Below the pieces are notes generated by a model. It saw only the letters and a program-made list of their open reading frames with translations. It made no database searches and was not told where the DNA came from. DNA of 64,000 nucleotides, taken from contig CAZIGH010000028.1 in the NCBI GenBank assembly GCA_964538625.1, positions 1 through 64,000 of the forward strand, written 5' to 3'. Positions 45,901 to 52,494 of this stretch are shown piece after piece (positions within the stretch are counted from its first letter, which is position 1; each line of letters opens with the position of its first letter). This stretch comes from JAEUHM01 sp964538625. GTDB lineage: Bacteria > Verrucomicrobiota > Verrucomicrobiia > Verrucomicrobiales > Verrucomicrobiaceae. A program made the translations under genes and the position numbers.

Positions 45901-46559
45901 AAGAAGTCTGCCTGGACATCGACAACCAGCGAGACCTCGGCAACAGCATCAGCCTTGGCAAACCGCACCGCTCCTGGATGCTCACCAGCACCAGCAACGA
46001 GCGCGACCGCCCCAGCCTGGCCCTTCCACGCATGCAAGCTGTGTGTGATGTGCTCAGCGCCTTTGGCTGGCGAGGCGCAAGGCAGGACCCCATCTCCAAG
46101 CGGGATGCAGACCCCAATGTCCTTCAGCCCGCCATTCTCAACAACGGCACTCTCGGCGTATGGCTCACACGCCTGAGTGACGACCACGGCATCACCCGCC
46201 TGGCCCTGCAAGAGCAGCCGCTGGACGCCTTGGTGGATCAGCTCTTCCTCAAGCTCCTCACCCGAAAACCCAGCGCCGAGGAGAGACAGCACTACACCGC
46301 CCACCTCGCACCCGGCTACGAGAAGCGCCTCACCGACCTACCAGATGTCCCCGTGGAGAAATCCAATCGCGTCCGACCCAAATACGTAAGCTGGTCCAAC
46401 CACCTCGATGCCGAGGCCACCACCGTTCGCCTAGCAGAGGAAGCCGCAGCCCGCAAAGGCGAACCTCCTACCACCAAGCTCAACGCGGCCTGGAGAGTGC
46501 GCCTTGAGGACGTGCTCTGGGCCATCGTCAACTCACCGGAGTGGACAGTAAGCCCGTAA
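42921..46559 (+). CDS. LamG / c-type cytochrome / DUF1549-DUF1553 protein
   Basis: Exported protein of 1212 residues with signal MMRFVFCSLLLISSISTA. A LamG/concanavalin-like domain (about 25-250; RWSFDDAADAG, then DTITIEAWVKV) is followed by a PA14-like segment (about 300-420). A planctomycete-type cytochrome motif lies at Cys557 (CMECH), then come DUF1549 (DDLSFLRRAYLDTVGVPP) with a second CxxCH at 789-793 (CARCHD), and DUF1553 to the C-terminus. These multi-domain haem proteins are typical of Verrucomicrobiota and Planctomycetota and usually pair with a DUF1501 protein, absent here. Their role in polysaccharide oxidation is suspected only. Confidence 0.9.
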   Translation: MMRFVFCSLLLISSISTAQNDAAGNDVADHPRPEAVMRWSFDDAADAGPQAPSFPNQKMGNKALRFTGDGQKSFIEVKDSEELRFGLNDTITIEAWVKVANASGTPYIIGKGRMGTKEFGQNNQNYAFRLQHGKDGAQIGFLFHSASVEGKPGEWHRWWSKATVPLAGWHHVAVTYTFGDQKSIKGFIDGRETDGTWDMGGATDRPPVTDGDSVFIGTGSTRAASHSFDGWIDELAIYRGKVDLDWLKSQYQFVPPPPPVAQKDVPAGRVLVQLAEEGMIPANAWPSEAPTVGETYTEDVFGFFNVPQKYIETGVRGDRHVPFLLRAAATVTFPKGKHRLLLRARGATNLYLDGKTLLNTPFPPQSSDGHHLVAEQKDYLDLGPDFRFAPPGNREAWCEFEGTGKPQFMVLETLVGSYTGKNVRRPELGETVVAWSREGSESWALVTPGQRIVPYNDEGWTAYEKERNTFYDTMNAKRRAKLRSQSEGYWQERRKQAERWLASTEPVKVPALPPGYPAQNAVDHFIAARISSVSEQVSHKGSIDFFKDVLPILEAKCMECHQGQKAKGDLRLDNLADARKGGESDGPAVTPGKPENSALIARIISKDEDTVMPPKGKPLNKDEVRILTTWIKEGASWPDIRADHLTLTPLTDDLSFLRRAYLDTVGVPPNLEEIAAFQKNPDREQLIAKLLEDPRWADNWMGYWQDVLAENPNMLNPTLNNTGPFRWWLYESLQDNKPMDFFVTELLRMKGSVRLGGPAGFGVASGNDVPMAAKGTIVSAAFLGVEMKCARCHDSPTHKWLQQDLFELAAMLGSQEIEVPKTSSVPMDKIHAGGRKPLIQVTLQPGTKVQPKWPFAEFADDAALKLAENPKDSRDVLAAMITAPQNQRFAQVVANRIWARLMGRGIVEPVEDWEKGKPSHPELIAWLGREFVRLGYDMKKLAGLIMNSHAYQRATDPSLKETSPLFTSPAPRRLYAEQIVDSLFTATGKPFRTEEVCLDIDNQRDLGNSISLGKPHRSWMLTSTSNERDRPSLALPRMQAVCDVLSAFGWRGARQDPISKRDADPNVLQPAILNNGTLGVWLTRLSDDHGITRLALQEQPLDALVDQLFLKLLTRKPSAEERQHYTAHLAPGYEKRLTDLPDVPVEKSNRVRPKYVSWSNHLDAEATTVRLAEEAAARKGEPPTTKLNAAWRVRLEDVLWAIVNSPEWTVSP

Positions 46560-46596
46560 CCCAATCCGACAGACGTTTACCACGGTTACTTGGACT

Positions 46597-46640
46597 GCGG
46601 CAGCCTGCTGCCGCTTTCCCCTGCCCGCAGCCCGCTGCGG
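46597..46640. repeat. Tandem-hairpin REP-like element
   Basis: Two hairpins with four-base loops lie side by side: GCGGCAG-CCTG-CTGCCGC (46597-46614, 7-bp stem) and CCGCAG-CCCG-CTGCGG (46625-46640, 6-bp stem). They sit between the convergent DUF1553 and guaB genes. The layout resembles REP elements of other bacteria, but only one copy was noticed in the window. It may act as an end signal for both transcripts, though T-runs are absent. Confidence 0.6.
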
Positions 46641-46683
46641 CGACAAGCCACAAATCCCCCCGACCAACCCAGCAAAAAACGAA

Positions 46684-48141
46684 TCACTCAGACTGGTAGT
46701 TCACCGGCTCTTCAGTGATGACCACATCATGCGGGTGGCTCTCCTTCAGACCACCTGCCGTGATGCGGACAAAGCGGGCCTTCTCACGCAGTTCCCTGAG
46801 ATTGGCCGCACCCACGTAACCCATGCCGGAGCGCAGCCCACCCATGAGTTGGAACACGGTGTCTGCCAGTCTGCCCTTGTAGGGTACGCGCGCTTCCACA
46901 CCCTCTGCCACCAGCTTGCCTGAAGAGTTCTGTCCATAGCGGTCTCCAGCTCCCTTTCTCATGGCCTTCAGACTGCCCATGCCACGATACTCCTTGAACG
47001 TGCGTCCCTGCCACCGCACCATGGCACCAGGGCTTTCACTCGTGCCAGCCAGCAAGGAGCCGAGCATGACGCAGTCCGCCCCTCCAGCCAGCGCTTTCAC
47101 GATGTCACCAGAGTAGCGAATGCCCCCGTCTGCGATGACCGCCACGCCCGCTTCCCGCGCGATGGCTGCCGTTTCCTGAATGGCGGTGAACTGAGGCATC
47201 CCCACGCCCGAAATGATGCGAGTGGTGCAGATGGAACCCGGCCCCACTCCTACCTTAATGGCAGACACGCCCGCCTTTACCAAGTCCTTGGCTCCTTCCG
47301 CTGTCACCACATTCCCCGCCACGATCGGGACTTGCCCGCCGATGCGAGCACGAAGCTGGTCCACCACTTCGATCACCCGCGTCGTATGTCCCGTAGCAGC
47401 GTCGATGAACAAGGCATCCGCCCCAGCGGCTACGAGCGCTTCACCACGGTCATAGCAGTCTGGCCCCACTCCCACCGCCGCACCGCAACGTAGCCGCCCC
47501 TGACTGTCCTTGCAGGCGTTCGTAAACATCTGGCGCTTCTCGATGTCGGTGCGGGTGATGAGCCCAACCAGACGCCCCTTTTCATCAATGAGCGGCAGTT
47601 TCTCAATGCGGCGCATGTAGAGAAGCATGCGAGCTTCTTCCAGAGAGGTCTGGCGCGTGCCGGTGGCCAGCCGCTCACGCGGAGTCATCACGTCACTCAC
47701 CGGTGTTTCATCGTTGCTCACATACCAGAGGTCTCGGCTCGTCACCATGCCAAGCAATAGCCCGCTCTCATCCACTACTGGGAAGCCGCTCACGCCTTTC
47801 TCATTCATCAGCGCATGGATCTCTCCCACCGTGGTCCCCGGCTTCACCGTGAGCGGCTGGTGAATGACCATGTTTTCGCTGCGCTTCACCCGCGCCACTT
47901 GCTCCGCCTGGATGTCGATGGGGTTGTTCCGATGCACCACACCCAGTCCACCTTCTCGCGCCAGGGCGATCGCCAGCTCGGATTCTGTCACCGTATCCAT
48001 GGCGGATGACAGAACGGGGATATTCAAGGTAATGCCCCCAGTGAAGGGTGTGGTAAGGTCTGCTTCTCCAGGTAAAATGCCGCTCAAGGCAGGCAGAAGA
48101 AGAACGTCGTCAAAGCTGAGTGCGGTCGTGATTTCGCCCAT
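46684..48141 (-). CDS. guaB: Inosine-5'-monophosphate dehydrogenase
   Basis: IMP dehydrogenase of 485 residues, converting IMP to XMP with NAD in guanine nucleotide synthesis. The N-terminus is canonical (LSFDDVLLLP), two CBS domains occupy about 95-205, and the barrel shows the active-site loop GPGSICTTRI with the catalytic Cys, the dinucleotide segment GADCVMLGS and the flap YRGMGSL. The tail resembles the K-binding C-terminus. The frame is open to 48189; ATG 48141 (MGEITTALSFDD) is the normal start. It is followed on the plus strand by the REP-like element. Confidence 0.97.
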   Translation of the reverse strand: MGEITTALSFDDVLLLPALSGILPGEADLTTPFTGGITLNIPVLSSAMDTVTESELAIALAREGGLGVVHRNNPIDIQAEQVARVKRSENMVIHQPLTVKPGTTVGEIHALMNEKGVSGFPVVDESGLLLGMVTSRDLWYVSNDETPVSDVMTPRERLATGTRQTSLEEARMLLYMRRIEKLPLIDEKGRLVGLITRTDIEKRQMFTNACKDSQGRLRCGAAVGVGPDCYDRGEALVAAGADALFIDAATGHTTRVIEVVDQLRARIGGQVPIVAGNVVTAEGAKDLVKAGVSAIKVGVGPGSICTTRIISGVGMPQFTAIQETAAIAREAGVAVIADGGIRYSGDIVKALAGGADCVMLGSLLAGTSESPGAMVRWQGRTFKEYRGMGSLKAMRKGAGDRYGQNSSGKLVAEGVEARVPYKGRLADTVFQLMGGLRSGMGYVGAANLRELREKARFVRITAGGLKESHPHDVVITEEPVNYQSE

Positions 48142-48214
48142 GTTCGACGGAAGACACGGCACCCGTTCAGTCAAGAAGAACTTCGGCAATCAAGCGCGTG
48201 CATGATGCTGCAAA

Positions 48215-48790
48215 TCAGTCAGTGATCTGCACAGGCGTGCCGATGGGAAGTTCCGAGAAAAGGATGCGAGCCATGGGGAACGGAAGCCTTATGCAGCCAT
48301 GCGAAGCCGGTCGCCCAGGGTTGGGGATGGGTCCACCGTGCATTCCAATGCCAGATCCGGTCAGCCTCATCCAGTGCGGCATGGAAGCTCCCACAAACTT
48401 GCCTCCCACCGGAATGGCGTCCCTGCCCGACCGCGCATCACCGATGATGACCACCCCCGAGGCATTCACCACTTTTCCCCATAGATTGGACCGCTTGCTC
48501 GCGGTTTTCTCCAGGATCCTAAAGTTCCCCTTGGGCGTGCGGTAAGCCCCCTTTCCGGTGGCTACATAAGTCCAACCTACTTCCTTGCCCTGCCGGTAGA
48601 TGCGGGCCTTCTGCTGACTCAGCGAGATGACGACTTGGGACGGCCCCTGCCTGCCTCCCACCCATTCATACAGCGCGGATGACGCAGGCTTGTCGGGAAG
48701 CTCGGCTTTGCGAATCTCCTCCTGCCTCGTCAATGCGCATGAACTGAGCATTGCCGAAAGGCCGAGGGCAAAGAAAAGATTTCGATTCAT
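48215..48790 (-). CDS. L,D-transpeptidase lipoprotein
   Basis: YkuD-family L,D-transpeptidase of 191 residues. A signal with lipobox LSSC (Cys18) predicts a lipoprotein facing the periplasm. The YkuD domain includes VVISLSQQKARIYRQGKEV near its start and the active site HGGPIPNPGRPASHGCIRL, with catalytic Cys166 and His151/His164. It would make 3-3 peptidoglycan cross-links or attach proteins to peptidoglycan. It lies 73 bp upstream of guaB on the same strand and 21 bp downstream of the PPC-domain gene. Confidence 0.92.
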   Translation of the reverse strand: MNRNLFFALGLSAMLSSCALTRQEEIRKAELPDKPASSALYEWVGGRQGPSQVVISLSQQKARIYRQGKEVGWTYVATGKGAYRTPKGNFRILEKTASKRSNLWGKVVNASGVVIIGDARSGRDAIPVGGKFVGASMPHWMRLTGSGIGMHGGPIPNPGRPASHGCIRLPFPMARILFSELPIGTPVQITD

Positions 48791-48811
48791 CGGTCGGCTG
48801 AATGTGGTTTC

Positions 48812-49231
48812 TCACGTCGTGCCCACCACCAGCTCAGGGAAGCCAGTGTCCGGGTCAATCTCACGGTGAAAAGCGTAACCATCCAGTACGCCCACCACGA
48901 TCTCAGCCGTCGTCCGGATGATGCAGCCCTCTTTTGCGTGACCGGCAAACACGGTCCCGGTCCTGTCCGCCACGGCGATGTGCAAGTGCGAGCCGCCAAA
49001 GCTGGCGATGGTCCCTCCCAGGGATACGATCTCCAGCGGCCCCTTGATTTCGCTCACCCTGGAGGAGTCCGCAAAACGGATCTGCGCACGGTTCAGCGAT
49101 CCCACACAAGTGAGCACGCAGGCCGCTCGCCAGCCTTGCTCCCAGGCCAGACGGTCCAGGCGCATTTTGAGGTCATCCCCGGGGTAAAGTCGAAACGGAC
49201 ATGCTTGCACGGTCCACCTATCTTGCAGCAA
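48812..49231 (-). CDS. PPC (DUF296) domain protein
   Basis: A 139-residue single-domain protein of the PPC/DUF296 family. The characteristic opening FRLYPGDDLKMRL is followed by AACVLTCVGSLNRAQIRFA and a C-terminal GGSHLHIAVADRTGTVFAGH. In plants this domain accompanies AT-hook proteins, and in bacteria it occurs alone as a trimer with a possible metal site formed by the His residues of SHLHIA. The function in bacteria is not settled. It lies between the PEP-CTERM and L,D-transpeptidase genes. Confidence 0.86.
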   Translation of the reverse strand: MLQDRWTVQACPFRLYPGDDLKMRLDRLAWEQGWRAACVLTCVGSLNRAQIRFADSSRVSEIKGPLEIVSLGGTIASFGGSHLHIAVADRTGTVFAGHAKEGCIIRTTAEIVVGVLDGYAFHREIDPDTGFPELVVGTT

Positions 49232-49315
49232 TAGCCCGCCGCTGTCGAATCTCTAGTGCGGGGTGAATGATTTTCACCTCCTCAGCACCGGGAAACTCCT
49301 CCACGTTTTCAAGCC

Positions 49316-50011
49316 TCAGCGCTTGCGACTGCGGCGCAGCCTTGCCAGCAGCCCCACCACACCGATGAGCAAAGCAGAACTTGGCTCGGGCACCACGTGA
49401 GTCTGAAGCTGAAACGCGGGCGGTGTGCTCGTGTACTCGCCGGGTCCCTGCACGTTGTTAAGGCCGCCATAGACCACGATGTCGGCATCCTGCAGGCGAA
49501 TCTCCTGTGCTTCGCTCTGGGCGTAAGCCGGTATTACCCAGTCGAACACGGTAGGAGTCACGAACGGATCCGGCTGCGTGCGCGTCACCAGAGCCCACTG
49601 GGTAGAGCCGGGAGTGATAGTCTGGGAGTTGAAGGCCCAAATGTAAAGCTGCTCACCCTGGGCAAAGTAGGTGGATGGGTCGGCCTCGGTGCCGTTCGAT
49701 ACGTTGCCGCTTCCGTTGATTTCAACGAATCCCACGAAGTTCTGGTTCGGCACATCCCAGTCGGCCCGGTCAAGCAGCTTCCAGTTCGACTGCCAATCCG
49801 CCAGGTTGTACTCAGTGGGCACAAAACCTACGGTGAACGTGCCCAGTTCAAACGTGTAGGAGGCATCCAGCGTGGTGCCATTCGCCTGGAAAAGGAGGGA
49901 CTCAAACTCACTGCCCCATGCGATCTGCACCGCTCTGGCACTCTGGGAGGCACCGCACGCAAGGAGAAGCGCCGCAGCCAAGGTTGACGTAAGAGAGATT
50001 TTCATGATCAA
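49316..50011 (-). CDS. PEP-CTERM sorting domain protein
   Basis: Exported protein of 231 residues with a signal peptide (MIMKISLTSTLAAALLLACGASQSARA) and a C-terminal PEP-CTERM signal: VPEPSSALLIGVVGLLARLRRSRKR, that is a PEP motif, a hydrophobic helix and a basic tail. The middle reads as beta-rich (GTFTVGFVPTEYNLADW, QWALVTRTQPDPFV) with no known domain. PEP-CTERM proteins are processed by exosortase and usually become part of extracellular polysaccharide matrix; no exosortase gene is in this window. The start is at ATG 50011; the next Met is at residue 3. Confidence 0.9.
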   Translation of the reverse strand: MIMKISLTSTLAAALLLACGASQSARAVQIAWGSEFESLLFQANGTTLDASYTFELGTFTVGFVPTEYNLADWQSNWKLLDRADWDVPNQNFVGFVEINGSGNVSNGTEADPSTYFAQGEQLYIWAFNSQTITPGSTQWALVTRTQPDPFVTPTVFDWVIPAYAQSEAQEIRLQDADIVVYGGLNNVQGPGEYTSTPPAFQLQTHVVPEPSSALLIGVVGLLARLRRSRKR

Positions 50012-50042
50012 GAGGGGGGTCGATGGAAAAGGAACTTTTCCG

Positions 50043-50070
50043 AAGATAAACCCTTCTTAAACGCAATCAA
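50043..50070 (-). promoter_or_regulatory. Candidate promoter for the PEP-CTERM gene
   Basis: On the minus strand TTGATT (plus 50065-50070) and TATCTT (50043-50048) are 16 bases apart, placing the start about 30 bases before the coding region. Upstream (50071-50098) is a run of A and T that contrasts with the GC-rich surroundings and could serve as an UP element. This is a motif match by eye only. Confidence 0.3.
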
Positions 50071-50094
50071 TCCATTTTTTATATTTTTAATACT

Positions 50095-51387
50095 TTATGC
50101 AACTTCTAGCCTGTCGCGGATCCGAAATCCGCTCGTCGGTGGCAACCCAAATCGGTTCACAAACATGAGCAGCTTGATGAGATGGCGGCTGTACCAGCGC
50201 GGGGTATTGCCCCCGCACAACATACTGGAAAGGTGGAATGAGACATGTCTCTCCACTTTTCTGGGCACAGAGGTTTCCACCGGATGCTCGTCTATGAGTT
50301 CACGCCGGCCCAGCTCCGCCTGGAAGATGTTTCCTTGGTAAAAGTAGTCCACCACCTCTCCCCAGGATCGATGCCACTTGCGGAAGTCATCCTCATAGCG
50401 CTTCCATGCCCCTGGGGTGTTCTTCTCCAGCGCCCTGTCCATAGCTACTGCGGACTGGAGGGACATGAAGAGTCCGGGTGAAAGCATGGGATCCACAAAT
50501 CCGAAGGCGTCCCCAACGAGCGCCCAGCCCGGGCCGGCACCGCGCTCGCTGAGGAGCTGGTAGTTGGTATAGGTCATTACCTCGGTAACGCGCCGCGCTG
50601 CCGCTGCACGCTCCCTGAGCAGCGGCTCCTCCCTAAGCGCACGCTCCAGCCGCTCTTCCGCAGTCGTTCCCAGCGTCTTCGCATGTTCTTTGTTGATCAC
50701 GATGCCCACGGAGAGCCGGTCCTTCAGCGGGATGCGCCAGCTCCATCCCGCACGAAGCACTGAGACGATGATCTGTCCGGCGGCCACGTCGTCATGGCGG
50801 AAGTTTTCAAAGTGCGCGAAGTAAGCCACATCATCGCGCTTCCCACGCACGGCAGGCAGGTCTAGCGCACGGGAGAACACCCTCGCGCGGCCCGTTGCAT
50901 CCACCAGAAAGGGACAGCTCCCAGGTTCCAGACCAGCCAGCGCGAGGCTTTCGGGCGTCAGCCGCAGCGTGCGCCCTTCCGGTGCATCGAAGGCCTCCAC
51001 CCGGGCTCTCGCCTTGATAAACCGCACGCCCACTTCCTCAGCACGCTGGCGAAGCACGTCGTCGAACTGCGGGCGGGGCACATTGTATGCGTAACCCGGC
51101 AGTTGCCTGGCCACCGTGGTGAAGGTGAAGGTCACTTTTTCCCCATTGGTGTGGTAAAACGAGGCTCCGGGCTTGAACTGGGAAATCGCGGCTACCCGAT
51201 CTTCCACTCCCAGCCTGCGCAAAATGGGAATGACACCTGGCACGAGGGATTCTCCCACCAGCAGATCGGGGCGCTTGTCATCATCGAAAACCACCACACT
51301 CACCCCGCGCATGGCCAGCAGCGTGGCCAAGGCACATCCAGAAGGCCCAGCGCCGACAATGACGATGGGGTAAGAGGACGCGGTCAT
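50095..51387 (-). CDS. Halogenase-like FAD-dependent oxidoreductase
   Basis: Flavoprotein monooxygenase-fold protein of 430 residues. The FAD motif GAGPSGCALATLL lies at the N-terminus and GDAFGFVDPMLSPGLFMSL near residue 300. Two features point to the flavin-dependent halogenase family: the W-x-W-x-I-P motif WSWRIP at 215-220, and Lys72 in QFKPGASF, in the place where the catalytic Lys of such enzymes lies (my alignment by eye). Homologous NAD(P)/FAD oxidoreductases without halogenase activity are common, so the reaction is open. Its ATG overlaps the stop of the glucuronokinase gene (ATGA at 51384-51387). Confidence 0.82.
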   Translation of the reverse strand: MTASSYPIVIVGAGPSGCALATLLAMRGVSVVVFDDDKRPDLLVGESLVPGVIPILRRLGVEDRVAAISQFKPGASFYHTNGEKVTFTFTTVARQLPGYAYNVPRPQFDDVLRQRAEEVGVRFIKARARVEAFDAPEGRTLRLTPESLALAGLEPGSCPFLVDATGRARVFSRALDLPAVRGKRDDVAYFAHFENFRHDDVAAGQIIVSVLRAGWSWRIPLKDRLSVGIVINKEHAKTLGTTAEERLERALREEPLLRERAAAARRVTEVMTYTNYQLLSERGAGPGWALVGDAFGFVDPMLSPGLFMSLQSAVAMDRALEKNTPGAWKRYEDDFRKWHRSWGEVVDYFYQGNIFQAELGRRELIDEHPVETSVPRKVERHVSFHLSSMLCGGNTPRWYSRHLIKLLMFVNRFGLPPTSGFRIRDRLEVA

Positions 51388-52388
51388 GATACAGGGAGGA
51401 TGGTCGGCTTGATTACGGCCACGCCTCTGGGCTGGAGACGCGCTTTGAGTTCTTCAAACATGGCTTCTCCATCGTAGGTTCCAACGATGGCCCCTCCAGA
51501 GCCGGTGAACTTGGCACTGGCACCCACATCACGCGCTATCTCCACCATGTCGATGTTTCCCTGGCTGATCTTGTAAAGCCTTCGTCTTAGGTCGAAGTTT
51601 TCATTCAGCAGCGGCCCTATGCGGTCTCCGTCACCGGCCACGATCATGTCCCGCACCCGCTGGGCCAAGTTCGCCCACTGGTACATGGCGCTCACCACCT
51701 CCCGCTCACCTCGGTTCCAACGTCCCCGGATGTCATTATGGAAGACCTCCGTGCCTTCGCTCAGTTGGGTCGTGTAAGCCACATATACGGGAGGAAGCAG
51801 CTTCGGGTCCAGTTCCTCATAGATTCCGTAGCCCATTTTCTCCACTTGGGCACGATTGAAGTCCATGAATACCACGCCTTCGTACGTCTGGATCACGCGG
51901 TCTTGCAGTCCTGCAGGGATGCCCAGCTCCTCATTCTCCACACTCAGCACCAGGCTAGGCACGAGATGCTTGGGGATCTCCACGTTGTAAAACTGGGACA
52001 GTGCCCGCCAGCAGGCCGTAATGATGGCACTGGACCCCGCCATACCCACCTGCGGCGGCACGTCACTCCGATAGCGCAGTGTGAAGTTCCGTCCGTGAAG
52101 CGGGAGCCCATGCTTCGAGCAGTAGTCAAAAAAGCGCTTCACGCAGGCCTTCAGCAGCCGAATGCCACCGTAGTAGCCAAACTGCCTCACCTTCCGCGCC
52201 AGCTCCTCGATGCTCTCAAAGGTGGACTCATCTCGTTCGTTTTGCTGAATGTGCAGTTCCGGAGACTCAAAGAGTGTGACCTCTGCACAGAAGTCCCGAA
52301 TGATGAAGGAGATGGTCTTGCCGTAGTAGCCGTCCGATGGGTTGCCGACGAGGCCGGCGCGGGCGTAGGCTTTTTGCTGGATCAACAT
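51384..52388 (-). CDS. Glucuronokinase-type GHMP kinase
   Basis: GHMP-family kinase of 334 residues. The phosphate loop is GMAGSSAIITA (about residue 117), and the N-terminus reads ARAGLVGNPSDGYYGKTIS. Segments FGYYGGIRLL, NEELGIPAGLQDRVIQTYEG, NFDLRRRL and SAKFTGSGGAIVG closely match what I recall of plant glucuronokinase, which makes glucuronate-1-phosphate for UDP-glucuronate. A mevalonate, galactose or homoserine kinase looks less likely because of these segments. Upstream is a CE15 glucuronoyl esterase gene, consistent with glucuronate use. It overlaps the halogenase-like gene by 4 bp. Confidence 0.87.
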   Translation of the reverse strand: MLIQQKAYARAGLVGNPSDGYYGKTISFIIRDFCAEVTLFESPELHIQQNERDESTFESIEELARKVRQFGYYGGIRLLKACVKRFFDYCSKHGLPLHGRNFTLRYRSDVPPQVGMAGSSAIITACWRALSQFYNVEIPKHLVPSLVLSVENEELGIPAGLQDRVIQTYEGVVFMDFNRAQVEKMGYGIYEELDPKLLPPVYVAYTTQLSEGTEVFHNDIRGRWNRGEREVVSAMYQWANLAQRVRDMIVAGDGDRIGPLLNENFDLRRRLYKISQGNIDMVEIARDVGASAKFTGSGGAIVGTYDGEAMFEELKARLQPRGVAVIKPTILPVS

Positions 52389-52494
52389 GGAGCTGGAAAC
52401 GAATGGAGCGCCCCCAACACAGGGAGGCAGAAAGCGGGAAAGCTACTTTCCCGTCTCGCTCGTGGCAAACGAAGAAACGGTTTCAGCCACGCGC

